Of a DNA stretch of 64,000 bases, positions 44,654 to 51,135 are shown one piece after another (the stretch's first letter is position 1; each line of letters opens with the position of its first letter). Under the pieces are notes generated by a model, which was not told the origin of the DNA, made no database searches, and worked only from the letters and a program-made list of their open reading frames with translations. Source of the DNA: Chitinilyticum aquatile DSM 21506 (GTDB lineage: Bacteria; Pseudomonadota; Gammaproteobacteria; Burkholderiales; Chitinibacteraceae). The stretch covers positions 121,844-185,843 of the forward strand of contig NZ_KE387261.1 in NCBI RefSeq assembly GCF_000430805.1. The letters are read 5' to 3'. A program made the translations under genes and the position numbers.

Positions 44654-44668
44654 TGTAGTTTGCCTACA
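44654..44668. promoter_or_regulatory. Putative operator TGTAG-N5-CTACA
   Basis: A perfect inverted repeat with a 5-nt spacer, just upstream of a possible -35 (TTGCAC, 44676) and overlapping the expected start of a possible upstream promoter with TATATA at 44648. Confidence 0.55.
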
Positions 44669-44675
44669 AAAACGC

Positions 44676-44704
44676 TTGCACTGTTTTGGTAGTTTTGATA
44701 AAGT
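44676..44704 (+). promoter_or_regulatory. Candidate sigma-70 promoter of the small ORF
   Basis: TTGCAC (44676-44681), 17 bp, TAAAGT (44699-44704). Each box matches consensus at four of six positions. A promoter further upstream, with TATATA at 44648, is an alternative and would put the inverted repeat TTCGTTC...GAACGAA (44704-44738) in the leader. Confidence 0.35.
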
Positions 44705-44774
44705 TCGTTCTGTCGACAAACCGACACCACTGAACGAAGTACTCCAGACCCCAGAAGGGAACGGAGAAGGAGAA

Positions 44775-44873
44775 ATGAAAATGCGTACACTGATGAAACT
44801 TGTAAAGAATGCTGAATTTGCTCAACAAATGGTAGTTAAAGCCTACGGCTGGCAGTTGACCCGCGTCCTGTAA
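44775..44873 (+). CDS. Small protein of 32 (or 30) aa
   Basis: The product reads MKMRTLMKLVKNAEFAQQ followed by MVVKAYGWQLTRVL. It has two in-frame ATGs (44775, 44781) and two ribosome sites (GGAG at 44763 and AAGGAG at 44767), each at 8-nt spacing from one ATG. The peptide is cationic and amphipathic. It is preceded by AT-rich DNA with repeated TGTAG/CTACA sites and followed by a hairpin at 44881-44897, three periodic hairpins and a terminator. I recognise no family. It could be a regulatory or secreted small protein, a type I toxin or a leader peptide; the sequence does not decide. Confidence 0.6.
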   Translation: MKMRTLMKLVKNAEFAQQMVVKAYGWQLTRVL

Positions 44874-44938
44874 GCCGCTGCCGGAGCAGCGCTCCGGAAA
44901 CCGAATTCTGTAGTACCTGTTTTGCTGTTTAGTTTTAT

Positions 44939-45000
44939 GTGGCGCAAGCCACGTGCTGTCAGGTAGCGCGAGCTACTGGTTTTCCCGCGGCGCAAGCCGT
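44939..45000 (+). ncRNA. Three tandem 24-nt hairpin repeats with GNRA loops (structured 3' RNA)
   Basis: Units start at 44939, 44963 and 44987, exactly 24 nt apart. Stems and loops are GTGGC-GCAA-GCCAC, GTAGC-GCGA-GCTAC and GCGGC-GCAA-GCCGT. Loop type is constant while stem bases change in a compensating way and the 10-nt linkers differ. This is strong internal evidence of a selected RNA structure, either the 3' part of the small-ORF mRNA or a separate small RNA ending at the terminator at 45029-45075. Confidence 0.6.
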
Positions 45001-45028
45001 TGTGTTATCGACTCCTCATCCTCCTGTG

Positions 45029-45075
45029 CCCGGCTCAGCCTCGTCTCACCGACGAAGTCCAGCCGGGTTTTTTTT
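45029..45075 (+). terminator. Terminator of the small-ORF/structured RNA locus
   Basis: CCCGGCT (45029-45035) pairs with AGCCGGG (45061-45067), with an inner TCGTC/GACGA stem, followed by eight T. Confidence 0.9.
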
Positions 45076-45111
45076 GCCTGCCGTTTGCCGGGTTGTTGAT
45101 TGCAGACGCAA

Positions 45112-45135
45112 AAAAGCCGGGCGAACCCGGCTTTT
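45112..45135 (-). terminator. Terminator of the gph-ubiG-deaminase operon
   Basis: AAAAGCCGGG (45112-45121), CGAA, CCCGGCTTTT (45126-45135), facing the convergent structured-RNA locus. Confidence 0.85.
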
Positions 45136-45157
45136 GCTGGCTGGACAGGTTGTGCGA

Positions 45158-45811
45158 TCAGCCTGGCAGGTGGGCGAGCAGTTCCAGCGGGTGATTGATC
45201 GCCAGGTCGGCCCCCCATTCTTCGGGGCGGTCGGTGGCGCTGATGTAGCCATAACTGGCGAGAACCGTCGTCATGCCGACGCGGCGGCCTGCTTCGATGT
45301 CGCGTTCGGCATCGCCCACATACAGGCAGTGCGCGGGATCAATGCCCAGTTCGGCGGCCGCGTGCAGCATCGGCTTCGGGTCGGGCTTGGGTATGCCCAC
45401 CGTATCCCCGGAAACACAGGTCTGTGGAGCAATGGGAAGGGGGAGTATCTGGATCAGCGGGTCGGTATAGCGCATCGGCTTGTTGGTGACGATGCCCCAT
45501 TTCAGGCCGCGCTCGGTCAGGGCGGCAATCAGTTCGTTCACGCCGTCAAAGAGCCGCGTTTCATCGCACAGGCCATTTTCGTAATGCTGCAGCAGCCGTT
45601 CGCGCAGATGGGCGAACTGCTCATGCCCGGGGGCGATGCCGAAACCCAGCTCCAGCAGGCCGCGGGCGCCGTGGCTGGCTACCGGACGGATGGCTGCCAT
45701 GTCCTGCGGCTCGCGTCCTTCCTCGGCCAGCAAACGGTTCAGTGCCGCGCCCAGATCGGGAGCGGTGTCGGCCAGTGTGCCATCGAGGTCGAACAGAACG
45801 GCTTTGATCAT
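45158..45811 (-). CDS. gph: Phosphoglycolate phosphatase
   Basis: A 217-residue HAD phosphatase removing 2-phosphoglycolate formed during DNA repair. Motif I DLDGTLADTAPDLGAALN, motif II VTNKP, motif III KPDPKP and motif IV YVGDAERDIEAGRRVGM are typical of the Gph/UbiG-linked type found in proteobacteria. It overlaps ubiG by 4 nt, the usual ubiG-gph order. Confidence 0.94.
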   Translation of the reverse strand: MIKAVLFDLDGTLADTAPDLGAALNRLLAEEGREPQDMAAIRPVASHGARGLLELGFGIAPGHEQFAHLRERLLQHYENGLCDETRLFDGVNELIAALTERGLKWGIVTNKPMRYTDPLIQILPLPIAPQTCVSGDTVGIPKPDPKPMLHAAAELGIDPAHCLYVGDAERDIEAGRRVGMTTVLASYGYISATDRPEEWGADLAINHPLELLAHLPG

Positions 45812-46521
45812 AGCGGCTTCCGGCAGGCCATCAGGTAATTGACATCGGTGTCGCCACCCAGCGAATAAATCTGCGTGAGCGGGTTGTAGTGCATGCCGCG
45901 CACATCGACCGTATCCAGGCCGGACAGGCGGGCCATGCGGCCAAGCTCGGACGGTTTGATGAACTTGGCGTAGTCATGCGTGCCACGCGGCAGCATGTTG
46001 AGCACGTATTCGGCGCCGATCACCGCCAGCAGGTAGGCCTTGGCATTGCGGTTGAGCGTCGAGAAAAACACCCAGCCGCCCGGCTTGGCCAGCCGCATGC
46101 AGGCTGCAATGACGCTGGCTGGCTCGGGAACATGCTCCAGCATTTCCATGCAGGTGACCACATCAAAACTTTCCGGCGCGCTCTCGGCCAGCTCTTCCAC
46201 CGGGATGCAGCGGTATTCGACCGCCAGACCGGATTCCATCTGGTGCATCTTGGCCACTTTCAGCGATTTTTCCGCCAGATCGATGCCGGTGACGGTCGCG
46301 CCGCGTTCGGCGAGCCCTTCCGATAGAATGCCGCCGCCACAACCCACGTCGAGAAACGATTTGCCGTGAATGCCGGCAAATTCGTCGATGTAGTCAAGGC
46401 GCAAGGGGTTGATTTCGTGCAGCGGTTTGAATTCACTGGTCTTGTCCCACCATTTGTGGGCCAGTGCGGAGAATTTCGCGATCTCGGCGGAGTCGACGTT
46501 GATCTGACGCTCGGTCATCAT
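45808..46521 (-). CDS. ubiG: Ubiquinone biosynthesis O-methyltransferase
   Basis: A 237-residue SAM-dependent methyltransferase carrying out both O-methylations of ubiquinone synthesis. NVDSAEIAKFSALAHKWWD, motif I FLDVGCGGGILSEGLA, and the HVPEPASVI and TLNRN blocks are diagnostic of UbiG. The ATG-ATG start overlaps the stop of the upstream deaminase gene, so the three genes are translationally coupled. Confidence 0.97.
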   Translation of the reverse strand: MMTERQINVDSAEIAKFSALAHKWWDKTSEFKPLHEINPLRLDYIDEFAGIHGKSFLDVGCGGGILSEGLAERGATVTGIDLAEKSLKVAKMHQMESGLAVEYRCIPVEELAESAPESFDVVTCMEMLEHVPEPASVIAACMRLAKPGGWVFFSTLNRNAKAYLLAVIGAEYVLNMLPRGTHDYAKFIKPSELGRMARLSGLDTVDVRGMHYNPLTQIYSLGGDTDVNYLMACRKPL

Positions 46522-47837
46522 GCAGTCCTGTTTGATGCAATGCGGGCCTGCCAGCGCTGCGCAGCCTGCATCGCGCGCCCGGCGAAGGTCCCGGTGTGCT
46601 GGTGATCGGCATAGACGTGGCGCCCGGCAATCCAGACGTCGCTGACCTGGCTGCGGTCTGCCGCGTACACCAGCTGGGATACCGGATCGTAACACGGCTG
46701 CGTGCCGCTTGCAGTGAGGTTGACGGCGATCACATCGGCCTGAAGTCCAGTGCGCAGGCTGCCGATCCGATCGCCCATTCCCAGCGCGGCCGCTCCATTG
46801 CAGGTTGCCATCTGCAGTGCTTCCCAGGCGGGCAGCGCGGTCGGGTTGGCGTCCGCCACCTTGGCAATCAGTGCCGCCATGCGCAGGTCGGCAAACAGGT
46901 CGAGCTTGTTGTTGCTGGCGGCGCCATCGGTGCCGATGCCGACATTGATGCCTGCGCGCTGCATCGCGGCCACCGGCGCGAGACCGGAGGCGAGCTTCAG
47001 GTTGGAGGCCGGATTGTGCGCGACATGGACGCCCTGTTTCGCCAGCAGTGCCATCTCTGTATCAGTCACGTGCACCATGTGCGCGGCGACCAGTTGGCTG
47101 CCGAGCAGTCCAAGCCGCGAAAGCCGCTCCAGCGGGCGTACGCCGTGTTCTTTCAGGCTGCCCTCGATTTCATCCCGGGTTTCATGGATGTGGCAGTGAA
47201 TGCCCATGCCGAGTTCGTCGGCCAGCGTGATGACGCGACGGAATGTGTCGTCGCTCACGGTGTAGGGGGCGTGCGGCGCCAGGGTGAATGACACCAGATT
47301 TTCGCCGGCGAACTGGTCGCGGCAGGCGAGTGCGCGGCGCAGATAACTATCGGCATTGCTGGCGTAGGGGGTGGGGAATTCGAGGATCGAGCAGCCAACG
47401 ACCATGCGGTAGTTGGCATCCAGTGCTGCACGGGCCACTGCATCATGATGGAAATACATGTCATTGGTGCAGGTCACGCCGCCGGCAATCAGTTCTGTTA
47501 TGGCGAGTTGCGTACCGTCGAACACAAATTCATCGCTGACATGCCGGCTTTCCGCCGGCCAGATGTGATTCTGCAGCCAGTCCATCAGCGCCAGATCGTC
47601 CGCGTAACCACGCAACAAGGTCATGGCGGCGTGGCAGTGCAGGTTGATCAATCCGGGGAGCAGTGCATGGTCGGGCAGGTGGATTTCGTCGGCATCCGGC
47701 CATTGCCGGCGAGCTTCGCCTGCCGGCACGATGGCGTGGATGCGCTCGCCTTCGATGACAAGGGCGTGGTGTTCGAGCAGGGTGCGGGTGTCGGGCTGGA
47801 TCAGCCAGCGGGGAAGCAGGCATTGCAGGCGTGGCAT
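46518..47837 (-). CDS. 5-Methylthioadenosine/S-adenosylhomocysteine deaminase-type amidohydrolase
   Basis: A 439-residue TRZ/ATZ-family metal hydrolase. LPGLINLHCHAAMTLLRGYADDLALMDWL gives the HxH metal site, HCHIHETRDEIEGS and AAHMVHVTDTEMALLA the next histidines, and GTDGAASNNKLDLFADLRM the Asp. These match MtaD-like deaminases, which deaminate methylthioadenosine or SAH. Position just upstream of ubiG, whose reaction releases SAH, fits a role in removing that product. This layout is common in betaproteobacteria. Confidence 0.92.
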   Translation of the reverse strand: MPRLQCLLPRWLIQPDTRTLLEHHALVIEGERIHAIVPAGEARRQWPDADEIHLPDHALLPGLINLHCHAAMTLLRGYADDLALMDWLQNHIWPAESRHVSDEFVFDGTQLAITELIAGGVTCTNDMYFHHDAVARAALDANYRMVVGCSILEFPTPYASNADSYLRRALACRDQFAGENLVSFTLAPHAPYTVSDDTFRRVITLADELGMGIHCHIHETRDEIEGSLKEHGVRPLERLSRLGLLGSQLVAAHMVHVTDTEMALLAKQGVHVAHNPASNLKLASGLAPVAAMQRAGINVGIGTDGAASNNKLDLFADLRMAALIAKVADANPTALPAWEALQMATCNGAAALGMGDRIGSLRTGLQADVIAVNLTASGTQPCYDPVSQLVYAADRSQVSDVWIAGRHVYADHQHTGTFAGRAMQAAQRWQARIASNRTA

Positions 47838-47867
47838 GCGGAATCCTGTAGTGAGGCGCGGAAATGC

Positions 47868-47895
47868 AAAAAGCCGACCTCGCGGTCGGCTTTTT
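47868..47895. terminator. Terminator of the lipoprotein gene (bidirectional)
   Basis: AAAAAGCCGACC (47868-47879), TCGC, GGTCGGCTTTTT (47884-47895). Confidence 0.9.
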
Positions 47896-47912
47896 GTACT
47901 GCCGTGCTCGAA

Positions 47913-48107
47913 TTACTGAGCAGCGGAAGCAGCGGAAGCGTCGGAAGCAACAGCAGCAGCTTCGGAAGCAACCGGAGCAGCTTCAACAGCGGAAGCAACC
48001 GGAGCGGAGGCTTCAACAACAGCGGAAGCTTCCGGAGCAGCTTCTTGCTTGGAGCAAGCAACCAGGCCCAGGGCGATCAGAGCAGCAACGAGCAGGGACT
48101 TCTTCAT
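47913..48107 (-). CDS. Small Ala-rich lipoprotein, 64 aa
   Basis: MKKSLLVAALIALGLVACSKQEAAP shows a signal with lipobox LVAC; the cysteine would be residue 18. The mature part is almost entirely Ala, Ser, Val, Pro and Glu in A-S-A-x / V-E-A repeats, so it is probably unfolded or a spacer in the outer membrane. AGGTAG sits upstream of the ATG at 48107. Short Ala/Ser-rich lipoproteins like this are frequent in Neisseriales; function unknown. Confidence 0.82.
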   Translation of the reverse strand: MKKSLLVAALIALGLVACSKQEAAPEASAVVEASAPVASAVEAAPVASEAAAVASDASAASAAQ

Positions 48108-48308
48108 TTTTAATCTACCTTTGAGAGATGTGAATACACAGAGTGTTTTGCTTGAGCAATCGACCGTGGTCATTTGCCCGTAAAACTTAACGGCATCACT
48201 GGACGACCGATGAAGCGAATACTACAAGACTTGCCTGTACGATGCAGGGGCGGGTGTGTAACGTCGTGTATACACTGGACGGGTATGCCGGTGCCCTGTT
48301 CCCGGTGC

Positions 48309-48833
48309 TCAGATTTCCAGCCTTTGCCAGCCGAGACTGGGGCCGGAAATAGCCCGAAGTTGCTGGAATGCCTGCTCTAAGCCCATGATTGTCTGCGGAT
48401 TTGTTCCTGTTTCGCCGCGTGGCCAGTCAAAGTGGTGGCGCTGCAGATAGTGTTGCCTATCTGCGACAATGAAGCCCTTGTCCCATTGTGTACGCGCATC
48501 CTCATTGACCAGGAACAGCGCCATGCAGTGCCCGAAGCTCTGATACAGACGCAGGAAGCGCGGACACTGGCTGGCAAGGTAATCGCCCTCGAAACACAGC
48601 AGTTGCAGCTGTGGTTTGCCCGGCCTGGTAAGAAAAGCCGTCAGCAATTGCTCGACGGCCACACTGCCCAGCGGGCTTTCGCTGAAATTGCGCTCGCACA
48701 GCAGCAGGCTGTGCGAGGCAAGGGACAGTGTGGCGGTAAACGCAATTCTATAGGATGTATAGTCATCGAACCTTTGGGGTTCGTGGCTCTCATCAGGATA
48801 CAGGGTATAAGTATCCGAGCTGGTACTGTTCAT
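48309..48833 (-). CDS. Hypothetical protein (DUF7931-like), 174 aa
   Basis: A soluble protein starting MNSTSSDTYTLYPDESHEP. The start at 48833 has an AGGAGCTTCTCT ribosome site inside the 3' end of roxA, giving a 41-bp overlap and so translational coupling. The central part (LLCERNFSESPLG...LLTAFLTRPGKPQLQLLCFEGDYLASQCPRFLRLYQSFGH) resembles a phospholipase-D-like half-domain without its HKD. Similar genes follow roxA-like genes in betaproteobacteria by my recollection. Function unknown. Confidence 0.72.
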   Translation of the reverse strand: MNSTSSDTYTLYPDESHEPQRFDDYTSYRIAFTATLSLASHSLLLCERNFSESPLGSVAVEQLLTAFLTRPGKPQLQLLCFEGDYLASQCPRFLRLYQSFGHCMALFLVNEDARTQWDKGFIVADRQHYLQRHHFDWPRGETGTNPQTIMGLEQAFQQLRAISGPSLGWQRLEI

Positions 48834-49911
48834 AGAGAAGCTCCTGCAACGTGTCGCAGAATTCACCCGGCGGCAAGCGGCGCTGGTGGGCAAGCGCCCT
48901 GAGCACCGCGATGCAATCTTCTTCTGCCGGCAACTCTTCACCGTTCAGATAGAAATTCTTGCCCTCGAACAATAGCTGGCTTTTGCTGTCGAGCATCACG
49001 CCACGTGCGGTGATGGCATCGACAAATTCGTCGAATTCAAGTTCGTGCGCAGGCGGACGGAAAAAAACGTGCGGTTTCGGCTCGGTGAAGTAGCGGCCGA
49101 TAAAGCGGCGCACCGTGCTCTCGTCCCATTGTACTTTCTGCAGCATCGCGCTGATGCTGGCGACGAAGTCATCATCAATGCGGCCGGGTTCGCTCGTTGC
49201 CCGGCGCCCCGGGTCGCTGTACATGCCTTCAAGGCAGATTTCATCCTGCAGGAATTCGAGGAATTTGCCGGCGATTTCCTGCGTCCTGGGGGCGCGGAAG
49301 CCGATGGACCAGGTCATGCCGGATGTCAGGGCTATGCCGTGGTGCGCATATTTGGGCGGCAGGTAGAGCATGTCGCCATGTTCCAGCACCCATTCCTGCT
49401 CGGGGTGGAAATCGCGCAGCACGCGGATCGGTGCGTCCTCGATGAAGTTTCCCTCGTCGTCGCTGGAGATCTGCCACTGTTTTTGTCCGCCGACCTGCAA
49501 CAAAAACACATCGTAGCTGTCGTAGTGCGGGCCGACCGAGCCGCCCGGTGGTGCCCACGAGATCATCAGGTCATCCAGTCGCGTGTAGGGCAGGAAGTTG
49601 AACTGCTGCAGCAGTTCGTCCATTGCCGGGTCGAGGTGGTTCATGTTGCTGACCAGAAGCGTCCAGTCCGATTCCGGCAGGCGGTTGAAACGCGCCTTGT
49701 TGAACGGGCCGTGCTCCAGCTTCCAGCGACCGTTGCGGAATTCGACCAGCCGGCTTTCCACGTCATCGCGCTGTGCCAGCCGGCTGAGGCCGGCAAGGTC
49801 GATTATGCCGGGAAAGTCGGTGACTGCCTGGCGGATCAGCAGCGGTTTTTTCTGCCAGTATTCGCTGAGGAATTCATCGGGGGTCAGACCCCCCAGTAAT
49901 TGCAAACCCAT
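48793..49911 (-). CDS. roxA: Ribosomal protein oxygenase (RoxA/YcfD-like JmjC cupin)
   Basis: A 372-residue Fe(II)/2-oxoglutarate oxygenase. The cupin shows GPHYDSYDVFLLQVGGQKQW (HxD) and the distal metal His in LPPKYAHHGIAL, followed by a dimerisation region and a winged-helix C-terminus. E. coli RoxA hydroxylates an arginine of ribosomal protein L16. It is divergent from the peroxiredoxin-like gene. Confidence 0.9.
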   Translation of the reverse strand: MGLQLLGGLTPDEFLSEYWQKKPLLIRQAVTDFPGIIDLAGLSRLAQRDDVESRLVEFRNGRWKLEHGPFNKARFNRLPESDWTLLVSNMNHLDPAMDELLQQFNFLPYTRLDDLMISWAPPGGSVGPHYDSYDVFLLQVGGQKQWQISSDDEGNFIEDAPIRVLRDFHPEQEWVLEHGDMLYLPPKYAHHGIALTSGMTWSIGFRAPRTQEIAGKFLEFLQDEICLEGMYSDPGRRATSEPGRIDDDFVASISAMLQKVQWDESTVRRFIGRYFTEPKPHVFFRPPAHELEFDEFVDAITARGVMLDSKSQLLFEGKNFYLNGEELPAEEDCIAVLRALAHQRRLPPGEFCDTLQELLYEQYQLGYLYPVS

Positions 49912-49967
49912 TTCGTACTCTATAACTGAGTCATAACAACAGGCATTATGCCCCGACTGGAGAAGCC

Positions 49968-50435
49968 ATGCTGCAAGCCGGTGACCTGGCCCCCGATTTC
50001 GAACTGCCCGACGCGAAGATGGAGCTGCTGCGCCTGTCTTCGTTTCGTGATGTTTCCACTGTCGTACTGTATTTTTTCAACAAGGATCACACCCCGGGCG
50101 GAATTACCGAAGCGGTGGAATTCAATGACCGCGTGGCCGCCTTTGCCGGCCTCGATGCCGTGATTCTGGGGGTGAGCCTCGATGATTGCCTGGCGCACGA
50201 GGCCTTCCGCGAGGAAGAGGGGCTGGATTTCGACCTGCTGGCTGATACCGAGGGCGAAGTCAGCCGGCTTTATCATGTGCTGACCGAGTGGGAATCGCAT
50301 GGCGTGGTAAGATATGGTATCGAACGCTCCACCTTCGTCATCGACAAGGGTGGTGTAATCCGTCATGCCCTGTATCATGTGCAGGCCAAAGGGCATGCAG
50401 CCGAAGTCTTTGATTACGTCAAACAATTAGGATAG
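49968..50435 (+). CDS. Peroxiredoxin-like (Bcp/PrxQ family) protein lacking the peroxidatic Cys
   Basis: A 155-residue thioredoxin-fold protein: LQAGDLAPDFELPDA and the FNKDHTPGGITEA block correspond to the Bcp opening and its TPGCT active-site motif, but the catalytic Cys is Gly here (GGC GGA codons). The only other Cys is in LDDCLAHEAF, near the usual resolving-Cys region. ERSTFVIDKGGVIRHALYHV is a normal family end. It is unlikely to be a standard peroxidase. It lies 4 bp before slyD, suggesting an operon. Confidence 0.85.
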   Translation: MLQAGDLAPDFELPDAKMELLRLSSFRDVSTVVLYFFNKDHTPGGITEAVEFNDRVAAFAGLDAVILGVSLDDCLAHEAFREEEGLDFDLLADTEGEVSRLYHVLTEWESHGVVRYGIERSTFVIDKGGVIRHALYHVQAKGHAAEVFDYVKQLG

Positions 50436-50439
50436 CTCA

Positions 50440-50919
50440 ATGCAGATCGCCAAAAACTCCGTCGTGACTCTCAACTACCAGATGTACGACGCGGAAAACA
50501 ACCTCATCGACCAGACCGAGGAGCCGATTGCATATCTGCATGGCGGCTACGACAACATTCTGCCGCTGGTGGAAGAAGCCCTGCACGGCAAGACCGTGGG
50601 CGACAGCGTGGAAGTGACCATGCAGCCGGATGATGCCTTTGGCGAATTCGACCCGGACCTGATCCGCGAAGAAGAAAAGGATGTTTTCCCGCAGGATGTC
50701 GAAGTCGGCATGATGTTCGAGGCCGATGATCCGGTAAGCGGCGATCTGCTCGTTTTCCGTGTCACCGAAATCGATGGCAACAAGGTGGTGGTTGACGCCA
50801 ACCATCCGTTCGCCGGCATGACCATTCGCTTTGTCGCCAAGGTGACCGAAGTGCGTGCTGCCAATGACGAAGAAATCGCGCACGGCCATGTGCACGGTGC
50901 GCACGGCCACCACCACTAA
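50440..50919 (+). CDS. slyD: FKBP-type peptidyl-prolyl isomerase SlyD
   Basis: A 159-residue chaperone/prolyl isomerase. Opening MQIAKNSVVTLNYQMYDAENNLID, the YLHGGYDNILPLVEEALHGKTVGD flap region and the insert-in-flap domain are typical, with an Asp/Glu-rich middle. The C-terminus is a short His-rich metal-binding tail (HGHVHGAHGHHH), shorter than in E. coli SlyD. SlyD helps nickel delivery to hydrogenase in other bacteria. Confidence 0.94.
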   Translation: MQIAKNSVVTLNYQMYDAENNLIDQTEEPIAYLHGGYDNILPLVEEALHGKTVGDSVEVTMQPDDAFGEFDPDLIREEEKDVFPQDVEVGMMFEADDPVSGDLLVFRVTEIDGNKVVVDANHPFAGMTIRFVAKVTEVRAANDEEIAHGHVHGAHGHHH

Positions 50920-50955
50920 GCAGGTAAAACGGCTGCGGCTCGCGAATACTGCGTC

Positions 50956-51014
50956 AAAAATCGGCTCAAAATCCTCATTTACCCTCGGTAAACTCCGGTT
51001 TTTCGCCGATTTTT
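50956..51014. repeat. 59-bp near-perfect palindrome
   Basis: AAAAATCGGC...CCTCATTTACC / GGTAAACTCCGG...GCCGATTTTT. It resembles widespread proteobacterial palindromes of the type CGGCTCAAAATCCTCATTTAC, which I recall from other genomes. It lies after slyD and before its terminator. Confidence 0.8.
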
Positions 51015-51062
51015 TCCTTGTCTTCGCAAGTCTCGCTCGTTTCAATTCTGCGCAGAAAACTG

Positions 51063-51085
51063 ACCCGCCGCTTGTGGCGGGTTTT
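51063..51085 (+). terminator. Terminator downstream of slyD
   Basis: ACCCGCC (51063-51069), GCTTGT, GGCGGGT (51076-51082), then TTT. Confidence 0.85.
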
Positions 51086-51135
51086 GCTTTTGTTTCACTC
51101 CCTGTTGACTAGCCAGCAACCACTTGGAACCCGCC

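Noticed and set aside
44939-45000. The three 24-nt units as a small CRISPR array
   Set aside because: Each unit is itself a hairpin, the spacing is too short for repeat plus spacer, the units are not identical and no cas genes are nearby. No CRISPR array was seen anywhere in the window.
44939-45838. A 299-codon plus-strand frame over the structured RNA and gph
   Set aside because: It starts in the hairpin repeats, crosses two terminators and is antisense to gph.
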